A DNA stretch of 64,000 nucleotides, from contig NC_092225.1 of the NCBI RefSeq assembly GCF_036320965.1, positions 7,696,502-7,760,501 of the forward strand, read 5' to 3'. Under the pieces are notes generated by a model that was not told the origin of the DNA, searched no databases, and worked only from the letters and a program-made list of their open reading frames with translations. Below are positions 35,885-47,118 of this stretch, piece after piece; the stretch's first letter is position 1; the number at the start of each line of letters is the position of its first letter. This DNA is from Panulirus ornatus. Taxonomy: Eukaryota; Arthropoda; Malacostraca; Decapoda; Palinuridae. The position numbers and the translations under genes were made by a program.

Positions 35885-36331
35885 TTCCTGCTTGCCGTTT
35901 TCTGCGTTAACGAGGTAGCGCAAGAGACAACAGGTGAACAGCCACATTCGCTCCCAATTACTTTCCAGCTTTCATGCATAATGTACCCATACCCGAGCCC
36001 TCATTCACTGCCAAGCCCCGCACATTGTTCCATGGTTTCGTCTGTCCTCTTCACATGCCCTGGCTCCGCCAAAGGACAGCACGTTGCCTCATGTATATCA
36101 AATCGCTCTTATTCTCTCCATCCCATGCATGCCCCTCACCTCCCGAATTTTCAAGCCCCAATAACTCAAAGTCTCTTTCACTCGATTCTTCTATCTTCTC
36201 CTTCTCCCCCTTCTCCGTGCCCCTCCTACTTCAGACGTATATCCTCTTAGTCAGGCTCTCTTCACTCTTCCATCCATATGTCTGAGTCAATTACCTCACC
36301 TCGGTCAGCTATCTCAGTCATACTCCGTCTA

Positions 36332-36399
<68 letters not shown>

Positions 36400-36823
36400 G
36401 TCATTTCTTACACGATCAACCCTCCCGCCTCCACATACTTCCCTCAAGTAGTTCATTTCCAAGAAGCCCACCCTCTTCTGTTCTTCTTCATTTAAGGTCC
36501 AAGACTCGTACTGATACAACACTGTCGGGACTATCATACCCATCAAACATACCCAAGACTTCAGCAGGTATTATGAACCATTGCCCTCATACACACAGTG
36601 ACCTCTACTCCCACACACCAGTTAACGCATCCACGATCTGTGCGCCGTTCACCTTCACTTCAGGTCCCATAATTCCATCTCCTGCAATGTTCACTCTCGG
36701 GTATCTAAGGCAACCCACTTCAGGTCCTCAAAGTTCAAACCAACCTTTTTCTCTTCCCTGCTAAACCTCCTAACCTTAACGTTATTCACAGTAACTTTCA
36801 ACTTCGTCCTTTTCCCTACTCGT

Positions 36824-36830
<7 letters not shown>
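35885..36830 (-). mobile_element. LINE copy 11, very divergent relative
   Basis: The minus strand keeps the layout of the common LINE with much lower identity: hairpin region CGTTAACGAGGTAGCGCAAG, UTR words, then coding remnants VGFLEMNYLREVCGGGRVDRVRN ([21 protein letters not shown] in subfamily A), IVPTVLYQYESW ([12 protein letters not shown]) and TKLKVTVNNVKVRRFSREE ([19 protein letters not shown]). A CT array interrupts the coding remnant. It represents an older branch of the family. Confidence 0.72.
36337..36396. repeat. (CT)n array inside divergent LINE
   Basis: About 30 CT units interrupt the conserved REMCG segment of copy 11. On the minus strand this is GA, which expands a run of Arg/Glu codons. 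Confidence 0.95.

Positions 36831-36891
<61 letters not shown>
36829..36891. repeat. (CT)n array at 5' end of divergent LINE
   Basis: About 30 CT units exactly where recognisable LINE sequence stops. Confidence 0.95.
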
Positions 36892-37280
36892 ACAGTGATT
36901 TACCCATGTCACCTGCTCTGAGGGAGTAAGCAAGAATTTTTCTATTATTCTTCAATATCAGGAATAATGGTAAGTATCTATCTAAAAAAATGAAGGGATA
37001 CATGTCGTTGGTGATGTGATGTTCATTTAACTTCATGACTTTCCTATACAAATCTCCTTCGGGCATATTAATCCTGCAAGGTATTTCTTTACTATGTTTT
37101 CCGGCCGGTGTACTGCCGGAGGGAGTGGAGGATACGGAGAAAGCCTTTGCTTTGCCATTCTTTTCTTCCATTGCTTTTAAAAGGACTTTTTTGGTGAGTA
37201 GTGTTAAAGACAGACCACCCCGACTTGGACCTTGGTGTCTTTTTGGTCTGTGTATCTACGTAACTCTCTCCCTGAAGATG

Positions 37281-37283
<3 letters not shown>
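36892..37283. other. Unassigned DNA
   Basis: No recognised feature before the TA array. Confidence 0.5.

Positions 37284-37350
<67 letters not shown>
37284..37350. repeat. (TA)n at 5' junction of copy 12
   Basis: About 33 TA units. It is followed directly by GTGGTTCCAACAATG of the LINE, where the internal LINE sequence is AATAGTGG; TATAG is thus shared by array and element. A second TA array lies at the 3' end of the same copy. Confidence 0.95.
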
Positions 37351-37353
<3 letters not shown>

Positions 37354-37764
37354 GTTCCAACAATGTTGTATGGTTGCGAGGCGTGGGCTATGGATAGAGT
37401 TGTGCGCAGGAGGATGGATGTGCTGGAAATGAGATGTTTGAGGACAATGTGTGGTGTGAGGTGGTTTGATCGAGTAAGTAACGTAAGGGTAAGAGAGATG
37501 TGTGGAAATAAAAAGAGCGTGGTTGAGAGAGCAGAAGAGGGTGTTTTGAAATGGTTTGGGCACATGGAGAGAATGAGTGAGGAAAGATTGACCAAGAGGA
37601 TATATGTGTCGGAGGTGGAGGGAACGAGGAGAAGAGGGAGACCAAATTGGAGGTGGAAAGATGGAGTGAAAAAGATTTTGTGTGATCGGGGCCTGAACAT
37701 GCAGGAGGGTGAAAAGAGGGCAAGGAATAGAGTGAATTGGAGCGATGTGGTATACAGGGTTTGA
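37351..37764 (+). CDS. LINE C-terminal domain fragment, 137 aa open
   Basis: Open frame covering [11 protein letters not shown] to the family stop. It contains WFGHMERM and the GRPNWRW basic segment but no polymerase motif. No start of its own and not expected to be expressed as a protein. Confidence 0.7.
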
Positions 37765-37947
37765 CGTGCTGTCAGTGGATTGAATCAAGGCATGTGAAGC
37801 GTCTGGGGTAAGCCATGGAAAGCTGTGTAGGTATGTATATTTGCGTGTGTGGACGTGTGTATGTACATGTGTATGGGGGGGGGGGGGGTTGGGCCATTTC
37901 TTTCGTCTGTTTCCTTGCGCTACCTCCCAAACGCGGGAGACAGCGAC

Positions 37948-37954
<7 letters not shown>
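37351..37954 (+). mobile_element. LINE copy 12, subfamily A, short 3' fragment
   Basis: Contains only the C-terminal domain and short 3' UTR. It is flanked by TA arrays on both sides, consistent with insertion into a pre-existing TA microsatellite. A G-run lies at 37877. Confidence 0.92.
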
Positions 37955-38002
<48 letters not shown>

Positions 38003-38030
38003 TATTATTATTATTATTATTATTATTACT
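37955..38030. repeat. A-run, (TA)n, (TTA)n shared by two LINE tails
   Basis: About 26 A, 13 TA units and eight TTA units lie between the plus-strand hairpin of copy 12 and the minus-strand hairpin of copy 13b (38031-38848). The two elements are thus tail to tail across one array. Confidence 0.95.
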
Positions 38031-38848
38031 ATTTTGCTTTGTTGCTGTCTCCCGCGTTAGCGAGGTAGCGCAAGGAAACAGACGAAAGAAATAGCCCAAC
38101 CCACCCACATAAACATGTATATACATACACGTCCACACACACAAATATAAATACCTATACATCTCAACGTATACATATATATACACACACAGACATATAC
38201 ATATAAACACATGTACATAATTCATAGTCTGCCTTTATTCATTCCCATCGCCACACCGCCACAAATGAAATAACAACCCCCTCCCCCTGCATGTGCGCGA
38301 GGTAGCGCTAGGAAAAGACAACAAAGGCCACATTCGTTCACACTCAGTCTCTAGATGTCATGTAATAATGCACCGAAACCACAGCTCCCTTTCCACATCC
38401 AGGCCCCACAGAACTTTCCATGGTTTACCCCAGACGCTTCACATGCCCTGGTTCAATCCACTGACAGCACGTTGACCCCGGTATACCACATCGTTCCAAT
38501 TCACTCTATTCCTTGCACACCTTTCACCCTCCTGCATGTTCAGGCCCCGATCACTCAAAATCTTTTTATTTCATCTTTCCACCTCCAACTGGGTCTCCCA
38601 CTTCTCCTCGTTCCCTCCACCTCTGACACATATATCCTCTTGGTCAATCTTGCCTCACTCATTCTCTCCATGTGACCAAACCATTTCAAAACACCCTCTT
38701 CTGCTCTCTCAACCACACTCTTTTTATTACCACACATCTCTCTTACCCTATTATTACTTACTCGATCAAACCACATCACATCACATATTGTCCTCAAACA
38801 TCTCATTTCCAGCATATCCACCCTCGTCCGCACAACTCTATCCATATA
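38031..38848 (-). mobile_element. LINE copy 13b, subfamily B 3' fragment
   Basis: Minus-strand fragment with the long B-type 3' UTR (38031-38480) and the C-terminal domain up to MDRVVRTRVDMLEMRC. The 5' end at 38848 fuses with a short TA stretch. The frame is intact from 38845 to 38555 and then broken near the KRF segment. Confidence 0.9.
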
Positions 38849-39969
38849 TATATATCGTACATGGTACGGGCAAAATTAGGGCATTCAGTCAGCCATGTCA
38901 TCTCAGCTACCATAAAGATACAATGTATACCATAGACATCCAACAGCACAGCCATACTCGAAATAATCGTCTTGTCTGTGTCAGTAAATGCAGAAACAGG
39001 AGTTATGTGAGCAACAGGAGGGAAGAATAAGGATGGAAAGCGCTGATAAAATATACAGAAAACGCCGTGAAGGAATTTGGAATTAGCGAGAAACAGAAAA
39101 AGAAGGAAAGGAGAATTAAGCTGTAATACTAATTAAACACTTGACACGTATACAATCCCGTGCGTGCTGACCAGTGACAACCATGAACCTAGGGGGACAC
39201 ACAACAAAGAAAACGGGAAACCTTCGCAGCTTTCCACCGCGGTAAACAAAAGTCCTTCCCCGAACTCTTGTAAAGACTGTCGGGTTCGGCCGTCACCCGC
39301 CACCAGCCGCTGGACACAGTAGCCTCGGATTACTCCTCCTCCGACATGGGCGCAACAAACAGGCCCTGGGATCTCCCTCTGTCCCAGATCCAAGCCCAGA
39401 AAATACCATTAGGAGGGGAGAATTAAGTCCCATGCGGTCGGCCGCCTTTCCTTACCCTAGAGTGAATGGTGGCGGGTCCCTCGCTATTCTTGCCGGCTGC
39501 CAATTGCCTCTGGCCAAGTGAAGGTCCGTTCTCTCAGCTCCTACTTCTTTGTCATGTCTTATTTCACGGCGTCCCTCATTCTTCTGTTTATTAGTCTTGT
39601 CTCTATGTTAAATGTGGCGCTTTCCAAGACGTCTGGTGAATGATAATAAAGACTGAATAGAAACGGTGGTGAACCAAAATTGTGTCTTGAACGTGTCTTT
39701 CCAGCCGAAAGACACTCAACAATTGTGGTTTACAAGTGCAACAAGGTCTGCTCGTTGGTGGGTTTATGTACACTTAGATGAAACAGTAAGTCCATGGGAA
39801 GGATTACCTTGACCGCACTCTACCTCTTGTCTCGTGCGGTGTTATGCCGGTGATAAGCAGCAATATGTATTGGAAAGACGCAGAGAAAAGCTAGCGAGAA
39901 CAACTGTCTCACATCAGTGATGAACCAACTGTTAAGTGCAATGGCATCTACGCATGCGAATTTAAAGTG
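38849..39969. other. Unassigned DNA
   Basis: No domain, array or RNA gene recognised. Minus-strand frame 39133-39393 (86 codons) is unremarkable. Confidence 0.5.
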
Positions 39970-40370
39970 TTATAATCCGACACCTGCCGTTCCCACAATG
40001 CTATACCAAACATCTGCAGTTCCGACAGTACTATGCCAGACACCTGCAGTTCCCACAATGCTATACCAAACATCTGCAGTTCAGCCAGTGCTATACCAGA
40101 CACCTGCAGTTCACACAGTGCTATTTAAAACACTTGCACTTCACAGAGTGCTACAGGAATCACCCGTACCTCACACAGCGATATACTATACACCTGTAGT
40201 TCACAAAGTATTGTATCAGACACCTGCCGTTCACGCAGTGTTATACCAGGCACCTGCAGTTCACAGAGCACTATCCCAAACATCTACCGTTCACATGGTG
40301 ATATAATAGACGGCTGTAGTTCACACAGCGCTATGCTAGATACCTGTGGTACACACAGTGCTCTAAGAAC
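39970..40370. repeat. 30-bp tandem repeat, about 13 units
   Basis: Units of 30 bp carry CACCTGCAGTTC and a TGCTATACCA-like half. The first four units alternate between two variants (ACCTGC.GTTC..AC and ATCTGCAGTTC), so the higher-order period was 60 bp. Later units diverge steadily to 40370. Since 30 is a multiple of three, a plus frame (39917-40306) reads about ten decapeptides of the type AV.TVLYQTP. This can arise with no selection. Confidence 0.92.
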
Positions 40371-40424
40371 TACTTAATGACATAAAAGGCACGAAAGACC
40401 CATACGATAATATCTCTAAATACC

Positions 40425-42030
40425 ACCTCTGAACCTTTGTTTCCCAGCTTAGTGTCATCTGCGACTTTTGATATTTCCAGCATAGCCAATTATCAATGTT
40501 ATATATCAGAAACAGAACTGGTCCTCAGACTGCTCCCTGCGATACTCCCCTTGTTACGTCTAACCATTCTAAGGCTTGACCATAATTACTCCTCTTTGTT
40601 CACAGCAAGGCAACCACTTTTCTGGCCACCGAAGTACAACACCATCTGTGCCACGTGACTTAACCACTGCTACGATTCTTTGATGTGGAGATTTACCGAG
40701 AGTTTTATGAAAATCTAAATACAAGAAATCAACTGCAGAATTTTCATCGTTAATGTAGATTCTATCAAAAGAAATCAAGCAGATTGCTGTGCCGCCAATC
40801 ATCAACTAAGTGATCACCAAAAACGAATTAAAATCTTATCCCTAATGGTAACAAACTTTTAAACTACCGACGTCATGCTAAGTGTCCGATAATTTCCAAA
40901 CGAGACATACTATCTTTTGTTGATATCGCTTGAACACTGGCAAAATTTGCAATCGCACGGAACTTCCCCATTAGTAAGTTACTTAATGAAGAGAGCAGTC
41001 AAGTACTTAGCTACCACATTTTTCTGTTCCATTAAATAAGTGTGGATAAACCTTTTCAAGATCTGCCGTTTTATTTACTTTAATTCCATCTATTGGTAAC
41101 ATTGGATCCTGGTCTTGTATGTCTGTACATATGCTCACTTCCGCTATCATTGGAATTGGATTTAGAACATATGTGTCTTCGGTGGTAAACATGGATGTAA
41201 AAAAAAAAAAAAGCAATAATAAATCCTTGTAAGTCTTCGCCACGAATTCACTGTCAGGAGCAAAGATGCCAATTGCTGAGAAAAATGGACCAACCTGATT
41301 GGGTAATGACTCTCTTGCTTCTAACATATAATGTTTTACATATTCTTTCGCTAGTTTTCAGCAACATACGTTTCATACCGTCGTTTGCCTTGACGTATGT
41401 CTTTCTTTTTTTCTACGCAAATTTATCCAATTTACTCCTTACTCTTTTCTCCTCTGCCCTTGAGCTTTTTGTGGACTATATTTTCTTGGAAGAAATATAG
41501 TTCTTTATTTTCCTGTTCCACTACTTTGGCTTAGATGTGTAAAATGCCCGTTTGCTAAGATTCGGCACAAATGTTCCCTCCACTAATATATCTTTACAGA
41601 AAAAAATTTCAATTTACGTCTACATCGTTTTAATTTCTTTAATATCATCCCATCCCATCCTGTGAAGAGTAAAGCGAAGATCGATAACAACTGAGTCTAA
41701 AATCATAGTTATATTTTTCATCAATATCGTAATGATCCAAATATCCAGAAACCTGCCCTAAAATGGAATTTGTCTGCGATCACTTGTACCAAACGTACCT
41801 CCAGCCACGATACTGTCGACGTGTGTCCTCGTCTGCAGCCACAACTAAATCTAATATATTCAAGTGACGAGTTGGTTTCTCAACAAACTGCAAATAAAAC
41901 TTTATCAAGGCAAGTTTCGGCAAGAGTCCACGACCAGAGCTGCTGGTGAGGGATTCACACAACTGAGCCACTGGTATGTTAAGATCTTCCTTTTTAATCG
42001 AATCGTTACAAATCACTGCTAACTCTTCTA
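40425..42030 (-). mobile_element. Decayed CR1-like LINE, endonuclease end to RT palm
   Basis: On the minus strand, order is preserved: FVEKPTRHLNILDLVV (near 41850, the end of the endonuclease), a linker, MFTTEDTYVLNPIP (near 41160, the pre-RT segment), then LDVTRGVSQGAV and GPVLFLIYN (near 40530, RT motif B) and ISKVADDTKLGN (near 40460, RT motif C with both aspartates). Stops and frameshifts are frequent. It is a separate family from the RTE-like LINE and older than the A copies. Confidence 0.75.
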
Positions 42031-42534
42031 AAACTTAAGAGTAGCACTTGAAGATCCAAAATACTTTGCATAAACAGTGCTATGATATGAGTCGCAATCT
42101 AAATACACACACTTTAGAAATTTGACCTTGCTATCTTCTAACTAGAAACTCATGGGTTATACCATTAGCACTATCTTTCCAAACTGATATGCAAATTCAC
42201 ATAACTATGTCCCACCCCAAAATTTCACCATTTCGTCACCTCCACAGAGGGTATCTATGGTGGAGATATGAAGTTTGTATCATGTATTGTCCTCGAGTTG
42301 TCCTTCACACAAAAATATGTCCACACACAAGAAGACAGACAGAGAGATGCAGGGGTGACCACGTAATGTCTCTCGTGCACACTCTGGTGGTGACGAGACG
42401 CAACAAGGATCAAGTATCATAATATCTAGAAAACAGTTCGAGGGACAGCGGTAAGATGAATAAACCGGTGATAGAAAATGGAATAAGGGGAAAATAAGGA
42501 GCTGAAATTCTTGACGGCAGTAATGTAAATGTTG

Positions 42535-42537
<3 letters not shown>
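42031..42537. other. Unassigned DNA
   Basis: Flank of the CR1-like relic; nothing recognised. Confidence 0.45.

Positions 42538-42570
<33 letters not shown>
42538..42570. repeat. (CA)n microsatellite
   Basis: About 16 CA units. Confidence 0.96.
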
Positions 42571-42572
<2 letters not shown>

Positions 42573-42664
42573 AAGACGCTGACCAGTATGAGGGAACGCC
42601 CCATTAAACAAGAGATTAACCTTAATTCCCTAAGATTTGTAAGGGTCCTCTCCCGAATGGCTGC

Positions 42665-42819
<155 letters not shown>

Positions 42820-43200
42820 AAAGAGTAACATAATACTCATATAAGTACTGGGATGAACCAATCAACAAATTGGCCTGTTAAAGGTGACAGTTCATGACTT
42901 TCAGACACAGCTGAAGAGACATTACTTGATACCTACATCAGCGGCGGCAGCTGCAGCAACTGTAGTTCACTGCTGCTGCTGCTCTCCCACTCTTTCCGTA
43001 GACACTTTCATGAAGAAGACATAACTCACGTCTCTGCCTCTAATGCCCATGATCTCCTCACACAGTGTTCCGTATGAGACCAACAGGAAAGGACAAGACC
43101 TTCGGCCGGATGACTTTGTTCGTGCGTTATCCAATAATAACACGGACGTGTACTGGACTTGTTTCCGTGACACGTATCCTACTCTTTTGAAGGGGCAATA
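42820..43200. other. Unassigned DNA
   Basis: A short GCTGCTGCT stretch near 42970; nothing else recognised. Confidence 0.5.
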
Positions 43201-43490
<290 letters not shown>

Positions 43491-43677
43491 ATACTTTGTC
43501 GCCGTCTCCCGCGCTTGCGAGGTAGCGCAAGGAAACAGACGAAAGAAATGGCCCAACCCACCCCCGCATACACATGCATATACATACGTCCACACACGCA
43601 AATATACATACCTACACAGCTTTCCATGGTTTACCCCAGACGCTTCACATGCCTTGATTCAATCCACTGACAGCACA

Positions 43678-45414
43678 TCAACCCCGGTATACCACATCGC
43701 TCCAATTCACTCTATTCCTTGCCCTCCTTTCACCCTCCTGCATGTTCAGGCCCCGATAACACAAAATCTTTTTCACTCCATCTTTCCACCTCCAATTTGG
43801 TCTCCCTCTTCTCCTCGTTCCCTCCACCTCCGACACATATATCCTCTTGGTCAATCTTTCCTCACTCATTCTCTCCATGTGCCCAAACCACTTCAAAACA
43901 CCCTCTTCTGCTCTCTCAACCACGCTCTTTTTATTTCCACACATCTCTCTTACCCTTACGTTACTCACTCGATCAAACCACCTAACACCACACATTGTCC
44001 TCAAACATCTCATTTCCAGCACATCCATCCTCCTGCGCACAACTCTATCCATAGCCCACGCCTCGCAACCATACAACATTGTTGGAACCACTATTCCTTC
44101 AAACATACCCATTTTTGCTTTCCGAGATAATGTTCTCGACTTCCACACATTCTTCAAGGCCCCCAGAATGCCCCCTCCCCCACCCTATGATCCACTTCCG
44201 CTTCCATGGTTCCATCCGCTGCCAGATCCACTCCCAGATATCTAAAACACTTCACTTCCTCCAGTTTTTCTCCATTCAAACTCACCTCCCAATTGACTTG
44301 ACCCTCAACCCTACTGTACCTAATAACCTTGCTCTTATTCACATTTACTCTTAACTTTCTTCTTTCACACACTTTACCAAACTCAGTCACCAGCTTCTGC
44401 AGTTTCTCACATGAATCAGCCACCAGCGCTGTATCATCAGCGAACAACAACTGACTCACTTCCCAAGCTCTCTCATCCCCAACAGACTTCATACTTGCCC
44501 CTCTTTCCAAAACTCTTCCATTTACCTCCCTAACAACCCCATCCATAAACAAATTAAACAACCATGGAGACATCACACACCCCTGCCGCAAACCTACATT
44601 CACTGAGAAACAATCACTTTCCTCTCTTCCTACACGTACACATGCCTTACATCCTCGATAAAAACTTTTCACTGCTTCTAACAACTTTCCTCCCACACCA
44701 TATATTCTTAATACCTTCCACAGAGCATCTCTATCAACTCTATCATATGCCTTCTCCAGATCCATAAATGCTACATACAAATCCATTTGCTTTTCTAAGT
44801 ATTTCTAACATACATTCTTCAAAGCAAACACCTGATCCACACATCCTCTACCACTTCTGAAACCACACTGCTCTTCACGCTCTCAATCAATACCCTCCCA
44901 TATAATTTACCAGGAATACTCAACAAACTTATACCTCTGTAATTTGAGCACTCACTCTTATCCCCTTTGCCTTTGTACAATGGCACTATGCACGCATTCC
45001 GCCAATCCTCAGGCACCTCACCATGAGTCATACATACATTAAATAACCTTACCAACCAGTCAACAATACAGTCATCCCCTTTTTTAATAAATTCCACTGC
45101 AATACCATCCAAACCTGCTGCCTTGCCGGCTTTCATCTTCCGCAAAGCTTTCACTACCTCTTCTCTGTTTACCAAATCATTTTCCCTAACCCTCTCACTT
45201 TGCACACCACCTCGACCAAAACACCCTATATCTGCCACTCTATCATCAAACACATTCAACAAACCTTCAAAATACTCACTCCATCTCCTTCTCACATCAC
45301 CACTGCTTGTTATCACCTCCCCATTTGCGCCCTTCACTGAAGTTCCCATTTGCTCCCTTGTCTTACGCACTTTATTTACCTCCTTCCAGAACATCTTTTT
45401 ATTCTCCCTAAAAT
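43678..45414 (-). pseudogene. RT and C-terminal part of copy 13, four lesions
   Basis: RT frame 45394-44819 opens with KMFWKEVNKVRKTREQ and carries GLDGIAVEF and YRGISLL. A deletion of about 30 bp near 44876 removes [11 protein letters not shown]. Near 44807 GAG has become TAG. Then 44786-44154 carries [16 protein letters not shown] and FADD. A 4-bp deletion near 44167 shifts the frame before the C-terminal part 44157-43678. All motifs are recognisable but the protein cannot be made whole. Confidence 0.88.
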
Positions 45415-46641
45415 TTAATGATACTCTCTCACCCCAACTCTCATTTGCCTTTTTTTCACCTCTTGCACCTTTCTCTTGACCTCCTGTCTCTTTCTTTTAT
45501 ACATCTCCCACTCAATTGCATTTTTTCCCTGCAAAAATCGTCCAAATGCCTCTCTCTTCTCTTTCACTAATACTCTTACTTCTTCATCCCACCACTCACT
45601 ACCCTTTCTAATCAACCCACCTCCCACTCTTCTCATGCCACAAGCATCTTTTGCGCAATCCATCACTGATTCCCTAAATACATCCCATTCCTCCCCCACT
45701 CCCCTTACTTCCATTGTATTCACCCTTTTCCATTCTGTACTCAGTCTCTCCTGGTACTTCCTCACACAGGTCTCCTTCCCAAGCTCACTTACTCTCACCA
45801 CCCTCTTCACCCCAACATTCACTCTTCTTTTCTGAAAACCCATACAAATCTTCACCTTAGCCTCCACAAGATAATGATCAGACATCCCTCCAGTTGCACC
45901 TCTCAGCACATTAACATCCAAAAGTCTCTCTTTCGCACGCCTGTCAATTAACGCGTAATCCAATAACGCTCTCTGGCCATCTCTCCTACTTACATAAGTA
46001 TACTTATGTATATCTCGCTTTTTAAACCAGGTATTCCCAATCATCAGTCCTTTTTCAGCACATAAATCTAAAAGCTCTTCACCATTTCCATTTACAACAC
46101 TGAACACCCCATGTATACCAATTATTCCCTCAACTGCCACATTACTCACGTTTGCATTCAAATCACCCATCACTATAACCCGGTCTCGTGCATCAAAACC
46201 ACTAACACACTCATTCAGCTGCTCCCAAAACACTTGCCTCTCATGATCTTTCTTCTCATGCCCGGGTGCATATGCACCAATAATCACCCACCTCTCTCCA
46301 TCAACTTTCAGTTTTACCCATATTAATCGAGAATTTACTTTCTTACATTCTATCACATACTCCCACAACTCCTGTTTCCGGAGTATTGCTACTCCTTCCC
46401 TTGCTCTTGTCCTCTCACTAACCCCTGACTTTACTCCCCAGACATTCCCAAACCACTCTTCCCCTTTACCCTTGAGCTTCGTTTCACTCAGAGCCAAAAC
46501 ATCCAGGTTCCTTTCCTCAAACATATTACCTATCTCTCCTTTTTTTACATCTTGGTTACATCCACACACATTTAGGCACCCCACTCTGAGCCTTCGAGGA
46601 GGATGAGCACTCCCCGCGTGACTCCTTCTTCTGTTTCCCAT
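45415..46641 (-). CDS. LINE apurinic-like endonuclease domain plus linker, 408 aa
   Basis: N-terminal part of the element ORF with a proper ATG directly after the 5' UTR. The endonuclease nicks the target DNA to prime reverse transcription. Motifs of the exonuclease-endonuclease-phosphatase fold are all present: GCLNVCGCN with Asn24, LSETKL with Glu53, GAYAPG with Tyr124, MGDLNANV with Asp160 and Asn162, LLDYALID near 227-233 and SDH with Asp255 and His256. A basic linker (KRKRQEVKRKVQEVKK) follows before a one-base frameshift near 45450-45415. The catalytic set looks complete, so the domain itself could be active. Confidence 0.9.
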   Translation of the reverse strand: MGNRRRSHAGSAHPPRRLRVGCLNVCGCNQDVKKGEIGNMFEERNLDVLALSETKLKGKGEEWFGNVWGVKSGVSERTRAREGVAILRKQELWEYVIECKKVNSRLIWVKLKVDGERWVIIGAYAPGHEKKDHERQVFWEQLNECVSGFDARDRVIVMGDLNANVSNVAVEGIIGIHGVFSVVNGNGEELLDLCAEKGLMIGNTWFKKRDIHKYTYVSRRDGQRALLDYALIDRRAKERLLDVNVLRGATGGMSDHYLVEAKVKICMGFQKRRVNVGVKRVVRVSELGKETCVRKYQERLSTEWKRVNTMEVRGVGEEWDVFRESVMDCAKDACGMRRVGGGLIRKGSEWWDEEVRVLVKEKREAFGRFLQGKNAIEWEMYKRKRQEVKRKVQEVKKRQMRVGVREYH

Positions 46642-46758
46642 TTTAGAAAGTTAATACAAGGAGGTGAGGATTTCTGGCCCCCCGCTCCCGTCCCCTCTAG
46701 TCGCTTTCTACGACACGCGAGGAATACGTGGGAAGTATTCTTTCACCCCTACCCCCAT

Positions 46759-46925
46759 AATAATTATTATTATTATTATTATTATCATTATCATCATCAT
46801 CATTATTATTATTATCATTATTATCATTATTATCATCATTATTACCATTATCATTTCTTGTTTTATCATGATTACTATCATTACTACATCAATTTATTAT
46901 TATTATCATCATTAATATTATTATC
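46759..46925. repeat. (TTA)n array at 5' end of copy 13
   Basis: Imperfect TTA/TCA array of about 167 bp between the 5' end of LINE copy 13 and a decayed SIDE copy. Confidence 0.94.
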
Positions 46926-46929
46926 ATAT

Positions 46930-47118
46930 CCCATGAGATAGAGAAAGAATACTGCCATGAATCTTCTGCACGTTGTAAGAGGCGACTAAGAGGTGCAGGA
47001 GCAACGAGTCTAGAAATCCTCCCTTCCTGTGTTATTATTTTCTGAACATAAGAAACAAAGAATGGTGGATCTTTCCTCTGTTGTCTATTCCTGATACAAC
47101 CTTGCGAAGACGGGAAAC
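46930..47118 (+). mobile_element. Decayed SIDE-like copy, both ends present
   Basis: Plus orientation. The 5' module (AGAAAGAATACTGCC, GTAAGAGGCGACTAAGAGG, TAGAAATCCTCCC) is followed by a middle segment (TTTCTGAACATAAGAAACAAAG) and a degraded hairpin (CCTTGCGAAGACGGGAAACAG). Order and spacing match the complete copy at 48807-49062. It ends directly at the 5' end of LINE copy 14. Confidence 0.62.

Larger units (their letters stand above)
43491..46755 (-). mobile_element. LINE copy 13, the only full-length copy
   Basis: Minus strand, 5' UTR at about 46642-46755, one broken ORF of about 1000 codons, short A-type 3' UTR and hairpin, then a TTA tail. Total about 3.27 kb, the size of RTE-clade elements. 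The 5' UTR contains GAATACTTCCCACGTATTCC and GTCGTAGAAAGCGACTAG, the module shared with the SIDE repeat. TTA arrays flank both ends (43201-43490 and 46759-46925), which suggests insertion into a TTA microsatellite. Confidence 0.93.

Noticed and set aside
39917..40306. A repetitive decapeptide protein gene
   Set aside because: The frame stays open because the tandem period is 30 bp. The repeats decay on both sides of the frame without regard to it.
43491..46755. An active autonomous LINE
   Set aside because: Full length with an intact-looking endonuclease, but one frameshift, a 30-bp deletion, a nonsense codon and a 4-bp deletion destroy the RT part.
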